Part shown: positions 9,191 to 17,776 of the stretch, piece by piece
How the letters are laid out: the number at the start of each line of letters is the position of its first letter
Numbering within the stretch: the first letter of the stretch is position 1
Assembly (NCBI RefSeq): GCF_017744015.1
Contig: NZ_JAGHRA010000020.1
Span: 1 to 50,515 of the forward strand
Source: Paracoccus sp. R12_2
Lineage (GTDB): Bacteria; Pseudomonadota; Alphaproteobacteria; Rhodobacterales; Rhodobacteraceae
Direction: 5' to 3'
Length of the DNA stretch: 50,515 nucleotides
Notes under the pieces: generated by a model
What the model was told of the DNA's origin: nothing
Seen by the model: the letters and a program-made list of their open reading frames with translations, nothing else
Databases searched by the model: none
Position numbers and translations under genes: made by a program

Positions 9191-10066
9191 ATGACGATTC
9201 AATCGGTTGGCGTGATCGGTGCGGGTCAGATGGGCAACGGCATCGCCCATGTCTTCGCGCTGGCAGGGTACGATGTCCTGCTGACCGATGTCAGCCAGGA
9301 CGCCCTGGACAAGGCGCTGAGCCTGATCGACAGGAACCTGGAACGTCAGGTCAGCCGCGAGAAGATCTCGGCCGAGGACAAGAAGGCCGCGATGGGCCGG
9401 ATCTCGACCACGCTGCGGCTGTCCGACCTGGGAAAGACCGACCTGGTGATCGAGGCCGCCACCGAACGCGAAACGGTCAAGCAGGCGATCTTCGAGGATC
9501 TGCAGCCGCATCTGAAACCCGAGACGATCCTGACTTCGAACACCTCGTCGATTTCGATCACGCGGCTTGCCAGCCGCACCGACCGGCCCGAGAAATTCAT
9601 GGGTTTCCACTTCATGAACCCGGTTCCGGTCATGCAGCTGGTCGAACTGATCCGCGGCATCGCGACCGATCAGGCCACCTTCGAGCTGCTGCACGAGGTG
9701 GTCAGGAAACTGGGCAAGACCGCCGCCAGCGCCGAGGATTTTCCGGCCTTCATCGTCAACCGCATCCTGATGCCGATGATCAACGAAGCGGTCTATACGC
9801 TGTATGAAGGCGTCGGAAACGTGAAGTCGATCGACGAATCGATGAAACTGGGCGCCAATCACCCGATGGGGCCGCTGGAACTGGCCGATTTCATCGGACT
9901 GGATACATGCCTTGCGATCATGAACGTGCTTCATGACGGTCTGGCCGATACCAAGTATCGCCCCTGCCCTCTGCTGACGAAATACGTCGAGGCCGGGTGG
10001 CTGGGCCGCAAGACCGGGCGCGGCTTCTACGACTATCGCGGAGAGACGCCAGTTCCGACACGTTGA
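9191..10066 (+). CDS. hbd: 3-hydroxybutyryl-CoA (3-hydroxyacyl-CoA) dehydrogenase
   Basis: A 291-aa NAD-dependent enzyme of beta-oxidation or PHB/butyrate-type metabolism. It has the Rossmann motif GVIGAGQMGNGIA at residues 7-19, the substrate/NAD loop NTSSISITRLA, the catalytic-histidine segment MGFHFMNPVPVM, and the C-terminal domain with FIVNRILMPMINEA and NHPMGPLELADFIGLD. GGTGGGG lies just before the ATG at 9191. Standing behind etfBA fits coupling to fatty-acid oxidation, though the terminator between them makes a separate transcript likely. Confidence 0.94.
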   Translation: MTIQSVGVIGAGQMGNGIAHVFALAGYDVLLTDVSQDALDKALSLIDRNLERQVSREKISAEDKKAAMGRISTTLRLSDLGKTDLVIEAATERETVKQAIFEDLQPHLKPETILTSNTSSISITRLASRTDRPEKFMGFHFMNPVPVMQLVELIRGIATDQATFELLHEVVRKLGKTAASAEDFPAFIVNRILMPMINEAVYTLYEGVGNVKSIDESMKLGANHPMGPLELADFIGLDTCLAIMNVLHDGLADTKYRPCPLLTKYVEAGWLGRKTGRGFYDYRGETPVPTR

Positions 10067-10147
10067 ATGTCGTTTTTGGGCGCGAAGCCTGCAGCAATTC
10101 ATCATTGACTGGCGGAACAATCAAAAAACCGACAGGAAGGGAAATCC

Positions 10148-11089
10148 ATGACCACCCTGAAGATATCGACCGTTGCGTTGCTGCTGACGGCGACGGCTGC
10201 GCCCGTTCTGGCAGACGAAGCTGCGACTTGCGGCACGGTCCGCTATTCCGATCCGGGCTGGACGGACATCACCGCCACGAACGGCGTCGCCGCAACCTTG
10301 CTGGAGGGCCTGGGCTACACGCCCGAGATCGCGACACTTTCGGTTCCGGTCGGCTACGAGGCGCTGAAGAACGGCGACACCGATCTGTTCCTGGGCAACT
10401 GGATGCCCGCGCAGCAGAAATTCCGCGACGATCTGGACGCGGCCGGCACCATCCAGGAACTGGTCCAGAATCTGGAAGGGGCCAAGTTCACCCTTGCCGT
10501 GAACGCGCCGGGCGCCGAGGCCGGCGTGGCGGATTTCGCGGATCTGGACGCGCAGAAGGATGCCTTTGACGGCAAGATCTACGGGATCGAGCCCGGCGCG
10601 CCCGCGAACCAGTCGATCCAGGCGATGATCGACGCGGACGAGTTCGGCCTTGGCGACTGGACGCTGGTCGAATCCGGCGAACAGGCGATGCTGGCGCAGG
10701 TCGGCCGCAACGCGAATGCCGGAACGCCGACCGTGTTCCTGGCCTGGGCGCCGCATCCGATGAACGAGGCGCTGCAGATCACCTATCTGTCCGGTGGCGA
10801 CGAACGCTTTGGCCCGGATTACGGCGGTGCGACGGTCCACACCCTGGCGCGCACGGAATGGGTCGAGGCCTGCCCGAACGCCGCCAAGCTGTTCAGTCAG
10901 CTTGTTTTCGACGTGTCGATGGAAAACGTCCTGATGGGCAAGATCCTTGACGAAGGCATGGACGCGAAAGAGGCGGCCAAGGGCTGGATCGCGGATCACC
11001 CAGAGGTCGCGGCAACATGGCTTGAGGGCGTGACGACGCTGGACGGCCAACCCGGTAACGACGCTGTCATGGCTGCGGTAAGCAAGTGA
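10148..11089 (+). CDS. choX: Choline ABC transporter substrate-binding protein
   Basis: A 313-aa periplasmic protein with a 22-residue signal peptide ending PVLA-DEA. The mature part resembles ChoX/OpuAC-type choline- and betaine-binding proteins (VRYSDPGWTDITATNGVAA near the N-terminus, GYEALKNGDTDLFLGNWMP, and WAPHPMN), with aromatic residues suited to a quaternary-amine cage. AGGAAGGGAAA precedes the ATG. It overlaps betC by four bases, so ligand capture and choline-sulfate cleavage are coexpressed. The usual choW/choV transport genes are not next to it. Confidence 0.9.
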   Translation: MTTLKISTVALLLTATAAPVLADEAATCGTVRYSDPGWTDITATNGVAATLLEGLGYTPEIATLSVPVGYEALKNGDTDLFLGNWMPAQQKFRDDLDAAGTIQELVQNLEGAKFTLAVNAPGAEAGVADFADLDAQKDAFDGKIYGIEPGAPANQSIQAMIDADEFGLGDWTLVESGEQAMLAQVGRNANAGTPTVFLAWAPHPMNEALQITYLSGGDERFGPDYGGATVHTLARTEWVEACPNAAKLFSQLVFDVSMENVLMGKILDEGMDAKEAAKGWIADHPEVAATWLEGVTTLDGQPGNDAVMAAVSK

Positions 11090-12579
11090 AACCCAATATC
11101 CTGATTCTGATGGCGGATCAGCTGTCGGGGGTGCTTTTCCCCGACGGCCCCGCCGATTTTCTGCACACGCCCAACCTGCGCAGGCTGGCCGAACGCTCGA
11201 CCCGGTTTGCCAACAGCTATACCGGCAGCCCGCTTTGCGCGCCGGGACGGGCCAGCTTCATGTCCGGACAGTTGCCGCGCCGCACGCGCGTCTATGACAA
11301 CGCGGCCGAATTCTGTTCCGACATCCCGACCTACGCCCATCACCTGCGGCGGGCGGGCTATCAGACCTGCCTGTCGGGCAAGATGCATTTCGTCGGTCCC
11401 GACCAGATGCACGGGTTTGAGGAACGGCTGACCACAGACATCTATCCTGCCGATTTCGGCTGGACGCCCGATTATCGCAAGCCGGGCGAACGGATCGACT
11501 GGTGGTATCACAATCTGGGCTCGGTCACCGGCGCGGGCGTCGGAGAGATCAGCAACCAGTTGGAATATGACGACGAGGTTGCCTATAACGCCTGCCGCAA
11601 GCTGTATGATCTGGCGCGCGGAAATGACGCGCGCCCATGGTGTCTGACCGTCAGCTTCACCCATCCGCACGACCCGTTCGTCGCCCGCCGCAAATACTGG
11701 GACCTGTATGAGGGGGCGCCGGAACTGGCCGCGCCCGAGGCTATTCCCTATGATCGGCAGGATCCGCATTCCAAGCGGCTGATGGATGCCAGCGACTGGC
11801 GCAATTTCGACATCACCGACGACCATATCCGGCGGGCAAGGCAGGGCTATTTCGCCAATATCAGCTATGTCGACGACAAGATCGGCGAGATCCTCGACGT
11901 GTTTGAAAGCACCGGGCAAGAGGCGATCATCCTGTTCCTCTCGGACCATGGCGAGATGCTGGGCGAACGCGGGCTGTGGTTCAAGATGAGCTTCTTCGAG
12001 GGCTCGGCACGGGTGCCTCTGATGATCTCGGCACCGACGATGCAGGCAGGGCTGGTCGAAACGCCGGTCAGCACGATCGACGTGTTGCCCACGATCTGCG
12101 ATCTTGCAGGCATCCCGATCTCGGATATCGCGCCCTGGACCGACGGTGAATCGCTGGCCGATGGCGGCGCAAATCATGGCCCCGTCGCGATCGAATACGC
12201 CGCCGAAGGCAGTATCGCGCCTCTGGTGGGATTGCGGGACGGACGCTGGAAATACGTCGCCTGCAAAGCCGACCCAGAGATGCTGTTCGACCTGCAGGCC
12301 GATCCCCTTGAACGCCACAATCTGGCCGACGATCCCGCCCATGCGGAAACGCTTGGCCGGATGCGCGGGATGGCGGATCAGCGCTGGGATCTGGACGGCT
12401 ATGACGCCGAGGTGCGCCAAAGCCAGGCGCGGCGGTGGATCGTCTACGAGGCGTTGCGCAACGGATCCTATTATCCGTGGGACTATCAACCGCTGATGAA
12501 GGCGTCCGAACGATACATGCGCAACCACATGGACCTGAACGTGCTTGAGGAAAACCAGCGCTTTCCACGCGGCGACTAA
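11086..12579 (+). CDS. betC: Choline-sulfatase
   Basis: A 497-aa cytosolic sulfatase that hydrolyses choline-O-sulfate to choline and sulfate. It begins KPNILILMADQLSG (metal-binding Asp) and carries the sulfatase motif CAPGR at residues 51-55, where Cys51 is converted to formylglycine. The second metal site is in LSDHGEMLGERGLWFK, and the C-terminus matches the choline-sulfatase extension (NLADDPAH, NHMDLNVLEENQRFP). The start codon is GTG at 11086, in a GTGA overlap with choX. The choline made could feed glycine-betaine synthesis, but betA, betB and betI are not in the window. Confidence 0.95.
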   Translation: MKPNILILMADQLSGVLFPDGPADFLHTPNLRRLAERSTRFANSYTGSPLCAPGRASFMSGQLPRRTRVYDNAAEFCSDIPTYAHHLRRAGYQTCLSGKMHFVGPDQMHGFEERLTTDIYPADFGWTPDYRKPGERIDWWYHNLGSVTGAGVGEISNQLEYDDEVAYNACRKLYDLARGNDARPWCLTVSFTHPHDPFVARRKYWDLYEGAPELAAPEAIPYDRQDPHSKRLMDASDWRNFDITDDHIRRARQGYFANISYVDDKIGEILDVFESTGQEAIILFLSDHGEMLGERGLWFKMSFFEGSARVPLMISAPTMQAGLVETPVSTIDVLPTICDLAGIPISDIAPWTDGESLADGGANHGPVAIEYAAEGSIAPLVGLRDGRWKYVACKADPEMLFDLQADPLERHNLADDPAHAETLGRMRGMADQRWDLDGYDAEVRQSQARRWIVYEALRNGSYYPWDYQPLMKASERYMRNHMDLNVLEENQRFPRGD

Positions 12580-12606
12580 CCACATTCCGCGCAGGTAAAC
12601 ATTCGA

Positions 12607-12628
12607 GGGGGCCGGTTTCCCGGCCCCC
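12607..12628. terminator. Bidirectional hairpin between betC and the DUF2852 gene
   Basis: GGGGGCCGG (12607-12615) pairs perfectly with CCGGCCCCC (12620-12628) across a TTTC loop, in the gap between two convergent genes. Confidence 0.65.
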
Positions 12629-12651
12629 GCGTCTTCGGCTTGACCAGTGGA

Positions 12652-13056
12652 TCAGTTGGCGGGCTTGTCGCCGCGCTGTTCCATGAACTGATCGAACTCT
12701 GCCTTGTCCTTGGCCTCGCGCAGCTTCTGCAGGAAGTCGATGAACTCGCGGTGTTCATCTTCCAGGCGCTTCAGCGTCTCGTCGCGATAGGCATCGAAGG
12801 CCGAGTTTCCAGTGGGCGCGGCGTGATAGCGCGGCGCGTGGCTGCGTTTGCTGCATCCGAACATGCGTTTGCTCCAGATCATATAGGCAAGGATGGCTAG
12901 ACCGACCGGCCAGAACAGCACGAAACCAAGGATCATCGCCACGATCCATGCGGCCTTGCCGCGTTCGTCCAGCCAGTCACGGGCGCGGCCCAACGGCCCC
13001 GGACCGCGCGAGGCGTTCAGCGGGTAGGCCGACATCTGATACGATGCGCTGTGCAT
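12652..13056 (-). CDS. DUF2852 membrane protein
   Basis: A 134-aa protein with a DUF2852 layout: a short polar N-terminus, a hydrophobic pair around residues 33-60 (AAWIVAMILGFVLFWPVGLAI-type), a Cys/His/Arg linker, then a charged coiled-coil-like helix (YRDETLKRLEDEHREFIDFL to KAEFDQFMEQRG). The function is unknown; the family is common in Rhodobacteraceae. It lies downstream of the TetR gene on the same strand, with a 25-bp palindrome 16 bases upstream of its start, suggesting it is a TetR target. Confidence 0.85.
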   Translation of the reverse strand: MHSASYQMSAYPLNASRGPGPLGRARDWLDERGKAAWIVAMILGFVLFWPVGLAILAYMIWSKRMFGCSKRSHAPRYHAAPTGNSAFDAYRDETLKRLEDEHREFIDFLQKLREAKDKAEFDQFMEQRGDKPAN

Positions 13057-13071
13057 CTGTGTGATCCCTCC

Positions 13072-13096
13072 ATGTTAATGTTAATCACATTTACAT
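13072..13096. promoter_or_regulatory. 25-bp palindromic operator upstream of the DUF2852 gene
   Basis: ATGTTAATGT (13072-13081), five spacer bases, then ACATTTACAT (13087-13096): an inverted repeat with 9 of 10 positions matching, AT-rich within GC-rich surroundings. It has the size and symmetry of a TetR-dimer operator and lies between the adjacent TetR gene and the DUF2852 start. Which protein binds is an inference. Confidence 0.55.
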
Positions 13097-13141
13097 AGAT
13101 GGGTGTCCACAAGCCCGCGTCAAGTGTCGCGCAGATATTTT

Positions 13142-13756
13142 TCAATCGCCGATCAACCCCAGCCCGCGCAGATAGATGATCACGCCGCTTTCCAGCATTT
13201 CGGACGGCTCGACCGGGGTCCGTCCGCCGGGTTTTCCGCGCGAGAACAGTTCGACCACACCGTGGCTCAGCGCCCAGACATGGTTGGCGACCATGCGCGG
13301 GGGTGGCCGCCGTTCGGGCGGCAGACGCTGCGCCAGTGCCTCGGCTGCTTTCAGCAACATGCCCTGGGCGCGCTCGGATGCCAGCGCCAGATCTGCGTTT
13401 CCGGCGATGGAAATGCCGGATTCGAACATCGCCATGTAATATCCGGGGCGCTGCCGGGCGAAATCCAGATAGGCCTGCCCCATCCGCAGAAACGCCGTCA
13501 GCGCGCGCGGGCGCCCGGCATCGAACGCCGCTTCCAGCCGTGCGGCGAAATCCAGAAAACCCTGCCGCGCGACCTCTTCGATCAGATCCTCGCGTCCCTT
13601 GAAATGCCGATAGGGCGCAGCCGCCGAAACGCCCGCGCGGCGCGCGGCCTCGGCCAGCGTGAAGGCCTGCGGCCCCAGTTCTTCGATCAACGCGGCCGTC
13701 GCCTCGACCAGGGCCTGCCGAAGATTGCCGTGATGATAGGATCTGCGTTCGGACAA
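13142..13756 (-). CDS. TetR/AcrR family transcriptional regulator
   Basis: A 204-aa repressor-type protein. An N-terminal helix-turn-helix (SYHHGNLRQALVEATAALI then FTLAEAARRAGVSAAAPYRHF) is followed by an all-helical ligand-binding domain with the WHG-type ending (HVWALSHGVVELFSRGK). The start is placed at a TTG (13756) because family members begin a few residues before SYHHG; the longer open frame would run into the HPr gene. It follows HPr by 10 bases, so it may ride on the hprK operon. The ligand is unknown. Confidence 0.85.
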   Translation of the reverse strand: MSERRSYHHGNLRQALVEATAALIEELGPQAFTLAEAARRAGVSAAAPYRHFKGREDLIEEVARQGFLDFAARLEAAFDAGRPRALTAFLRMGQAYLDFARQRPGYYMAMFESGISIAGNADLALASERAQGMLLKAAEALAQRLPPERRPPPRMVANHVWALSHGVVELFSRGKPGGRTPVEPSEMLESGVIIYLRGLGLIGD

Positions 13757-13766
13757 ATCGGCGGCC

Positions 13767-14045
13767 TTACATGCCTTCGCCGAAATAATCGCCGACCAGC
13801 GCCTCCAGCGCATCGGCCAATGCCTCGGCCTCGGGGCCCGAGACGGTGACGGTGACGGTCGAGCCGCGCGGCGCGGTCAGCATCAGCAATCCCATGATCG
13901 AATCGCCCGACACGCTCATCCCGTCCTTCGCGACCTCGGCCTGCGCATCGAAGCGTTCGACGACATCGACGAACTTGGCGCTGGCCCGCGCGTGCAGGCC
14001 CTTTTCGTTGATGATTGCCAGTTCACGCGTGACGGTCTGGCTCAT
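13767..14045 (-). CDS. ptsH: HPr family phosphocarrier protein
   Basis: A 92-aa phosphocarrier of the regulatory PTS. The active-site histidine is His18 in KGLHARASAKFV, and the regulatory serine is Ser49 in GDSIMGLLML, the site phosphorylated by HPr kinase. The start overlaps the EIIA stop by four bases. No sugar permease EIIBC is nearby, so it serves regulation rather than sugar uptake. The C-terminus (ALVGDYFGEGM) is typical of alphaproteobacterial HPr. Confidence 0.95.
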   Translation of the reverse strand: MSQTVTRELAIINEKGLHARASAKFVDVVERFDAQAEVAKDGMSVSGDSIMGLLMLTAPRGSTVTVTVSGPEAEALADALEALVGDYFGEGM

Positions 14046-14464
14046 CTGGCGGGCGTTCCCATGTCCAGGACGGTTTCGGGCGGAACGTTGTAGGAATTGA
14101 TGTATTTTCGCCCGGCTTCCTTGGCGAAGGCCACGGCGTCGGCCACGGGAAGATGGCGCGATTTCGCCAGCTTCACCAGCATCGGCAGATTGGCCCCGTA
14201 AAGAATGGTCCGGTCCCGGAAGGCGCAGGCCGGCAGCGACAGGTTGGATGGCGATCCGCCGAACAGATCCGTCACCACGACGACCCCATCGCCAAGATCG
14301 ACGGCATCGGCGGCGGCCCGAATTTCAGAGGTCTTGGCGGCACGATCATGGTCATCCTCGATCGCGACAGCAGCGATTCCGGCCTGCGGCCCGACCACAT
14401 GCTCTACCGCCGAACGATATTCCCGCGCCAGTCCACCATGCGCTACGATGACAATTCCGATCAA
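14042..14464 (-). CDS. PTS EIIA component, mannose/fructose family
   Basis: A 140-aa cytosolic EIIA-Man-type protein. His9 in [10 protein letters not shown] is the phosphorylated residue, and [13 protein letters not shown] is the second family signature. In alphaproteobacteria this orphan EIIA accepts phosphate from HPr and signals carbon or nitrogen status. It is linked to rapZ and ptsH by four-base overlaps, placing it in one translationally coupled operon. Confidence 0.93.
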   Translation of the reverse strand: MIGIVIVAHGGLAREYRSAVEHVVGPQAGIAAVAIEDDHDRAAKTSEIRAAADAVDLGDGVVVVTDLFGGSPSNLSLPACAFRDRTILYGANLPMLVKLAKSRHLPVADAVAFAKEAGRKYINSYNVPPETVLDMGTPAR

Positions 14465-15513
14465 CGCGCCCCACCAAGTCCAGAAGCCGGCGCGCCGCGA
14501 TCATCGCGGTCACGCTCGGACGAATGCTGCGTCTGTGCCGTCCCCCTGCCCCCGAAGGACAGTTGCATCGGCATTCGACGCTCCAGTTCACGATGCCTTA
14601 TTGACACCGGCCACCCGGCATCTGCAAGCGCGACCGACATCTTCTCCGCCAAAGTGACGGAACGGTGTTGCCCTCCGGTACACCCAAAGCCGATCGACAG
14701 GTGCGATTTGCCCTCTTCCAGATGCGCGGGCAGCAGAAACAGGATCAGATCGCGGATACGTCCGAAGAATTCCGCGAATCGGGGATCGGCGGCGACAAAG
14801 TCCTGAACCTCGGGATCCTGACCGTTCATCTGGCGCAGCCCGGCTTCCCAATGCGGATTGCTCAGGCACCGGCAGTCGAACATCAGATCGACGCCGCGCG
14901 GCACCCCGCGCTTGTAGCTGAAGGAATGCAGCGACACGCTGAGCCCGTGATCGGGACGGATGTCGAACCAGCGGGTCAGTTCCGCCTTGAGGTCGTGCGG
15001 GGACAGCTCGCTTGTATCGACCAGCACATCGGCGCGCGACCTGATCGGTCCCAGCAGATCCAGCTCGTTCGTGATCCCGGACAGGGGCGATCCGTCGGGC
15101 GCCAGCGGATGGCGGCGACGCGTTTCGTTGTAGCGGCGCACCAGCACATCCAGCGCGCAATCCAGAAACAGCACTTCGGGCGCATAGTCCGGATTGCGGG
15201 TCAGCCGGTCGATCATCTCGATCACATTCGCCGCAGAAAAGTCGCGGTTGCGCACATCCAGCCCAAGGGCCAGCGGCGTGGGACGGCCCGGACCGTCCAG
15301 CAGCCGCGGGATCAGCGACAGCGGCAGGTTGTCTATCGCCTCGAAGCCAAGATCCTCAAGCACGTTGATCGCGGTCGACCGCCCGGCACCCGATGGCCCG
15401 GTCACCAGCACAACCCTTTGTGCCTGCTGTGCGCCGGTCTGCGTGTCGTCCGACGTCGCGACCTCATGCGCCATGCCGCACCGATCCTCCATTCCCGTGT
15501 CACTACCTTTCAT
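14461..15513 (-). CDS. rapZ: RNase adapter / nucleotide-binding protein RapZ (YvcJ family)
   Basis: A 350-aa protein with an N-terminal P-loop domain and a C-terminal domain containing [14 protein letters not shown], the RapZ signature. In E. coli RapZ steers RNase E to the GlmZ small RNA; in other bacteria the family binds nucleotides and its role is less clear. The Walker A reads GPSGAGRST (residues 39-47), with arginine at position 45 in place of the usual P-loop lysine. The C-terminal tail past about residue 325 is polar and variable. The start overlaps hprK by four bases. Confidence 0.93.
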   Translation of the reverse strand: MKGSDTGMEDRCGMAHEVATSDDTQTGAQQAQRVVLVTGPSGAGRSTAINVLEDLGFEAIDNLPLSLIPRLLDGPGRPTPLALGLDVRNRDFSAANVIEMIDRLTRNPDYAPEVLFLDCALDVLVRRYNETRRRHPLAPDGSPLSGITNELDLLGPIRSRADVLVDTSELSPHDLKAELTRWFDIRPDHGLSVSLHSFSYKRGVPRGVDLMFDCRCLSNPHWEAGLRQMNGQDPEVQDFVAADPRFAEFFGRIRDLILFLLPAHLEEGKSHLSIGFGCTGGQHRSVTLAEKMSVALADAGWPVSIRHRELERRMPMQLSFGGRGTAQTQHSSERDRDDRGAPASGLGGAR

Positions 15514-15932
15514 GCCACGCGCCCGGCCACCAGCAACTGCCGCAACGCAGCATAAAGATGCGGGCGATACGGCCCGAGGACAAGTGGCAAGGCGATACCC
15601 AAAAGGTCATGTTCTTGCGATTTCGGCAGCCGATCCGCCTCGGACCGGCCCAGATCGGCAATCGCGGCCAGTTGGACGGGGCCGTGATCCGACGCCGCAA
15701 GAATGCCCACGCCCCGCGCCTCGATGCGTCCGCGCAGCGGCGCGGGGCAACTGGCGATCAGCGCCGCGCCATCGCGGGTCACATCGGTCCGGTCATCGGC
15801 CACAAGCGCCGCGCCGGCCGCCATCATCTGCAACGCGAGACATGATTTTCCTGCCCCCGACGGACCCAGGATCAGCAGACCGCGCCCGTCGACCGCGATT
15901 GTCGTGGCATGAAGCTGCACCATGCGAATCAC
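15510..15932 (-). CDS. hprK: HPr kinase/phosphorylase, short alphaproteobacterial form
   Basis: A 140-aa kinase that phosphorylates HPr on serine. It is only the C-terminal catalytic domain of the roughly 310-aa Firmicutes enzyme, as is normal in alphaproteobacteria. The Walker A is GPSGAGKS (about residues 23-30), followed by [10 protein letters not shown]. The ATG at 15932 is used; a second Met three codons later (15923) is equally possible. It leads the hprK-rapZ-EIIA-ptsH operon and is divergent from pckA; the chvG/chvI two-component genes often found between these are absent. Confidence 0.92.
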   Translation of the reverse strand: MIRMVQLHATTIAVDGRGLLILGPSGAGKSCLALQMMAAGAALVADDRTDVTRDGAALIASCPAPLRGRIEARGVGILAASDHGPVQLAAIADLGRSEADRLPKSQEHDLLGIALPLVLGPYRPHLYAALRQLLVAGRVA

Positions 15933-15996
15933 CTTTCCTTCCCGATCATTGCCGGAATTGGTTAATTTTGCGTCCGAAACGCCGCCGAACGACCCC

Positions 15997-16010
15997 TGTT
16001 GGCGATAACA
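15997..16010. promoter_or_regulatory. LacI-family (CceR-like) operator, site 1
   Basis: TGTTGGCGATAACA is a near-palindrome matching 12 of 14 bases of TGTTAGCGCTAACA, a GCGC-centred LacI-family operator that I associate from memory with the alphaproteobacterial central-carbon regulator CceR. It lies in the hprK-pckA divergent region about 125 bases before pckA. CceR is reported to control gluconeogenic genes, which fits pckA. Confidence 0.5.
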
Positions 16011-16016
16011 TTTTAC

Positions 16017-16037
16017 GTTTGCGCTAACCGTTAGCGC
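16017..16037. promoter_or_regulatory. LacI-family (CceR-like) operator, site 2, within a palindrome
   Basis: GTTTGCGCTAAC (16017-16028) matches 11 of 12 bases of the palindrome GTTAGCGCTAAC. It overlaps a second perfect inverted repeat, GCGCTAAC-C-GTTAGCGC (16021-16037), which offers another half-site. With site 1 this gives two LacI-type operators 20 bases apart (start to start), about two helical turns, a spacing suited to cooperative binding upstream of pckA. Confidence 0.5.
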
Positions 16038-16132
16038 GCCCGTCTTTTTTCAACTCCCGCGCATGCTATAGGCCGCGCATACTGCGTCATGGAACTGTCG
16101 CAGGCGAGCATGAAGTCAGGAGCGTTACAGAC

Positions 16133-17728
16133 ATGAACACGCGCGTAAACCCGAACTGCCGACTGGAAGATCAGGGTATCGAGGGCCTCGGCCGGGTTTA
16201 TTACAACCTGCTGGAACCCGCTTTGATGACCGAAGCGGTCGCCCGCGACGAAGGTCGGATTGGCCTTGGCGGCGCCTTTCTGGTGACGACGGGCGCCCAT
16301 ACCGGCCGGTCGCCCAAGGACAAGTTCGTGGTCCGCACCCCCGATGTCGAAGACACGATCTGGTGGGACAACAACAAGCCGATGGCCCCCGACGCCTTCG
16401 ACCTGCTGCATCAGGACATGCTGGCGCACATGAAGGGCCGCGACTACTTCGTGCAGGATCTGTTCGGCGGCGCCGATCCCCAGGAACGGCTGGATGTCCG
16501 CGTTGTCACGGAACTGGCATGGCACGGCCTGTTCATCCGTCACCTGCTGCGCCGCCCCGAGGCCGAGGAACTGGCGACCTTCAGCCCCGAGTTCACGATC
16601 ATCAACTGCCCAGGCTTCAAGGCCGACCCCGCGCGCCATGGCTGCCGCAGCGAAACCGTGATCGCCCTGAACTTCCAGAAGAAGCTGATCCTGATCGGCG
16701 GCACCGCCTATGCGGGCGAGAACAAGAAATCGGTCTTCACGCTTCTGAACTACATCCTGCCGGGCAAGGGCATCATGCCCATGCATTGCAGCGCCAACCA
16801 CGCGCCGGGCGATCCCGACGACAGCGCGATCTTCTTCGGCCTGTCGGGCACCGGCAAGACGACGCTGTCGGCCGATCCAAGCCGCGTGCTGATCGGCGAT
16901 GACGAACATGGCTGGTCGGATAACGGCATCTTCAACTTCGAAGGTGGCTGCTATGCGAAGACCATCAACCTGTCGGCCGAGGCAGAGCCTGAAATCCACG
17001 CGACCTGCTCGCGCTTTGGCACCGTGATCGAAAACATGGTCTTTGATCCCGACACGCTGGAGCTGGACTTCGAGGACAACTCGATCACCGACAACATGCG
17101 CTGCGCCTATCCGCTGGACGCGATCTCGAACGCGTCGGAAACCAGCCTTGGCGGGCATCCCAAGAACGTGATCATGCTGACCTGCGATGCCTATGGCGTG
17201 CTGCCGCCGATCGCGCGCCTGACGCCGGCGCAGGCCATGTATCACTTCCTGTCGGGCTTCACCTCGAAGACTCCGGGCACCGAGGTCGGCGTGACCGAAC
17301 CTGTCCCGACCTTCTCGACCTGTTTCGGCGCGCCCTTCATGCCGCGCCGCCCCGAGGTCTATGGCAAGCTTCTGGCCGACAAGATCGCCCAGTACGGCGC
17401 AAGCTGCTGGCTGGTGAACACCGGCTGGACCGGCGGCGCGTTCGGCGAAGGCTCGCGCATGCCGATCCGCGCCACCCGCGCGCTGTTGTCAGCCGCGCTG
17501 GACGGCAGCCTGAACGATGTCGAATTCCGCAAGGATGCGAATTTCGGGTTCGAGGTGCCGGTGTCGGTGCCGGGCGTGTCGGACGTGCTGCTGGACCCGC
17601 GCCAGACATGGGCCGACCGTCAGGCCTATGATCGGCAGGCGCAAAAGCTGGTCCAGATGTTCAGCGACAATTTCGCGCAGTATCTGGAGGCCATCGACGA
17701 CGAAGTGCGCGCCGCGGCCATCGGCTGA
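16133..17728 (+). CDS. pckA: Phosphoenolpyruvate carboxykinase (ATP)
   Basis: A 531-aa enzyme converting oxaloacetate and ATP to phosphoenolpyruvate, CO2 and ADP, the entry to gluconeogenesis. Visible motifs are [11 protein letters not shown] near the N-terminus, [10 protein letters not shown], the P-loop [11 protein letters not shown], and the kinase-specific metal site in [10 protein letters not shown]. The length matches ATP-type PEPCK. It is divergent from hprK, with LacI-type operators between, and ends at a strong terminator. Confidence 0.97.
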   Translation: MNTRVNPNCRLEDQGIEGLGRVYYNLLEPALMTEAVARDEGRIGLGGAFLVTTGAHTGRSPKDKFVVRTPDVEDTIWWDNNKPMAPDAFDLLHQDMLAHMKGRDYFVQDLFGGADPQERLDVRVVTELAWHGLFIRHLLRRPEAEELATFSPEFTIINCPGFKADPARHGCRSETVIALNFQKKLILIGGTAYAGENKKSVFTLLNYILPGKGIMPMHCSANHAPGDPDDSAIFFGLSGTGKTTLSADPSRVLIGDDEHGWSDNGIFNFEGGCYAKTINLSAEAEPEIHATCSRFGTVIENMVFDPDTLELDFEDNSITDNMRCAYPLDAISNASETSLGGHPKNVIMLTCDAYGVLPPIARLTPAQAMYHFLSGFTSKTPGTEVGVTEPVPTFSTCFGAPFMPRRPEVYGKLLADKIAQYGASCWLVNTGWTGGAFGEGSRMPIRATRALLSAALDGSLNDVEFRKDANFGFEVPVSVPGVSDVLLDPRQTWADRQAYDRQAQKLVQMFSDNFAQYLEAIDDEVRAAAIG

Positions 17729-17748
17729 TCGGCAGCGCAAGACCTGCG

Positions 17749-17774
17749 AAAAGGCCGCGCCTGCGCGGCCTTTT
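17749..17774. terminator. Bidirectional terminator of pckA and the LysR gene
   Basis: A perfect 12-bp stem AAAAGGCCGCGC (17749-17760) / GCGCGGCCTTTT (17763-17774) with a two-base loop; A and T tracts at either side let it act on both strands between convergent genes. Confidence 0.85.
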
Positions 17775-17776
17775 CT

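Noticed and set aside
10996..12585. 529-aa minus-strand frame opposite betC
   Set aside because: Shadow of betC; no motifs, and it would end inside choX.
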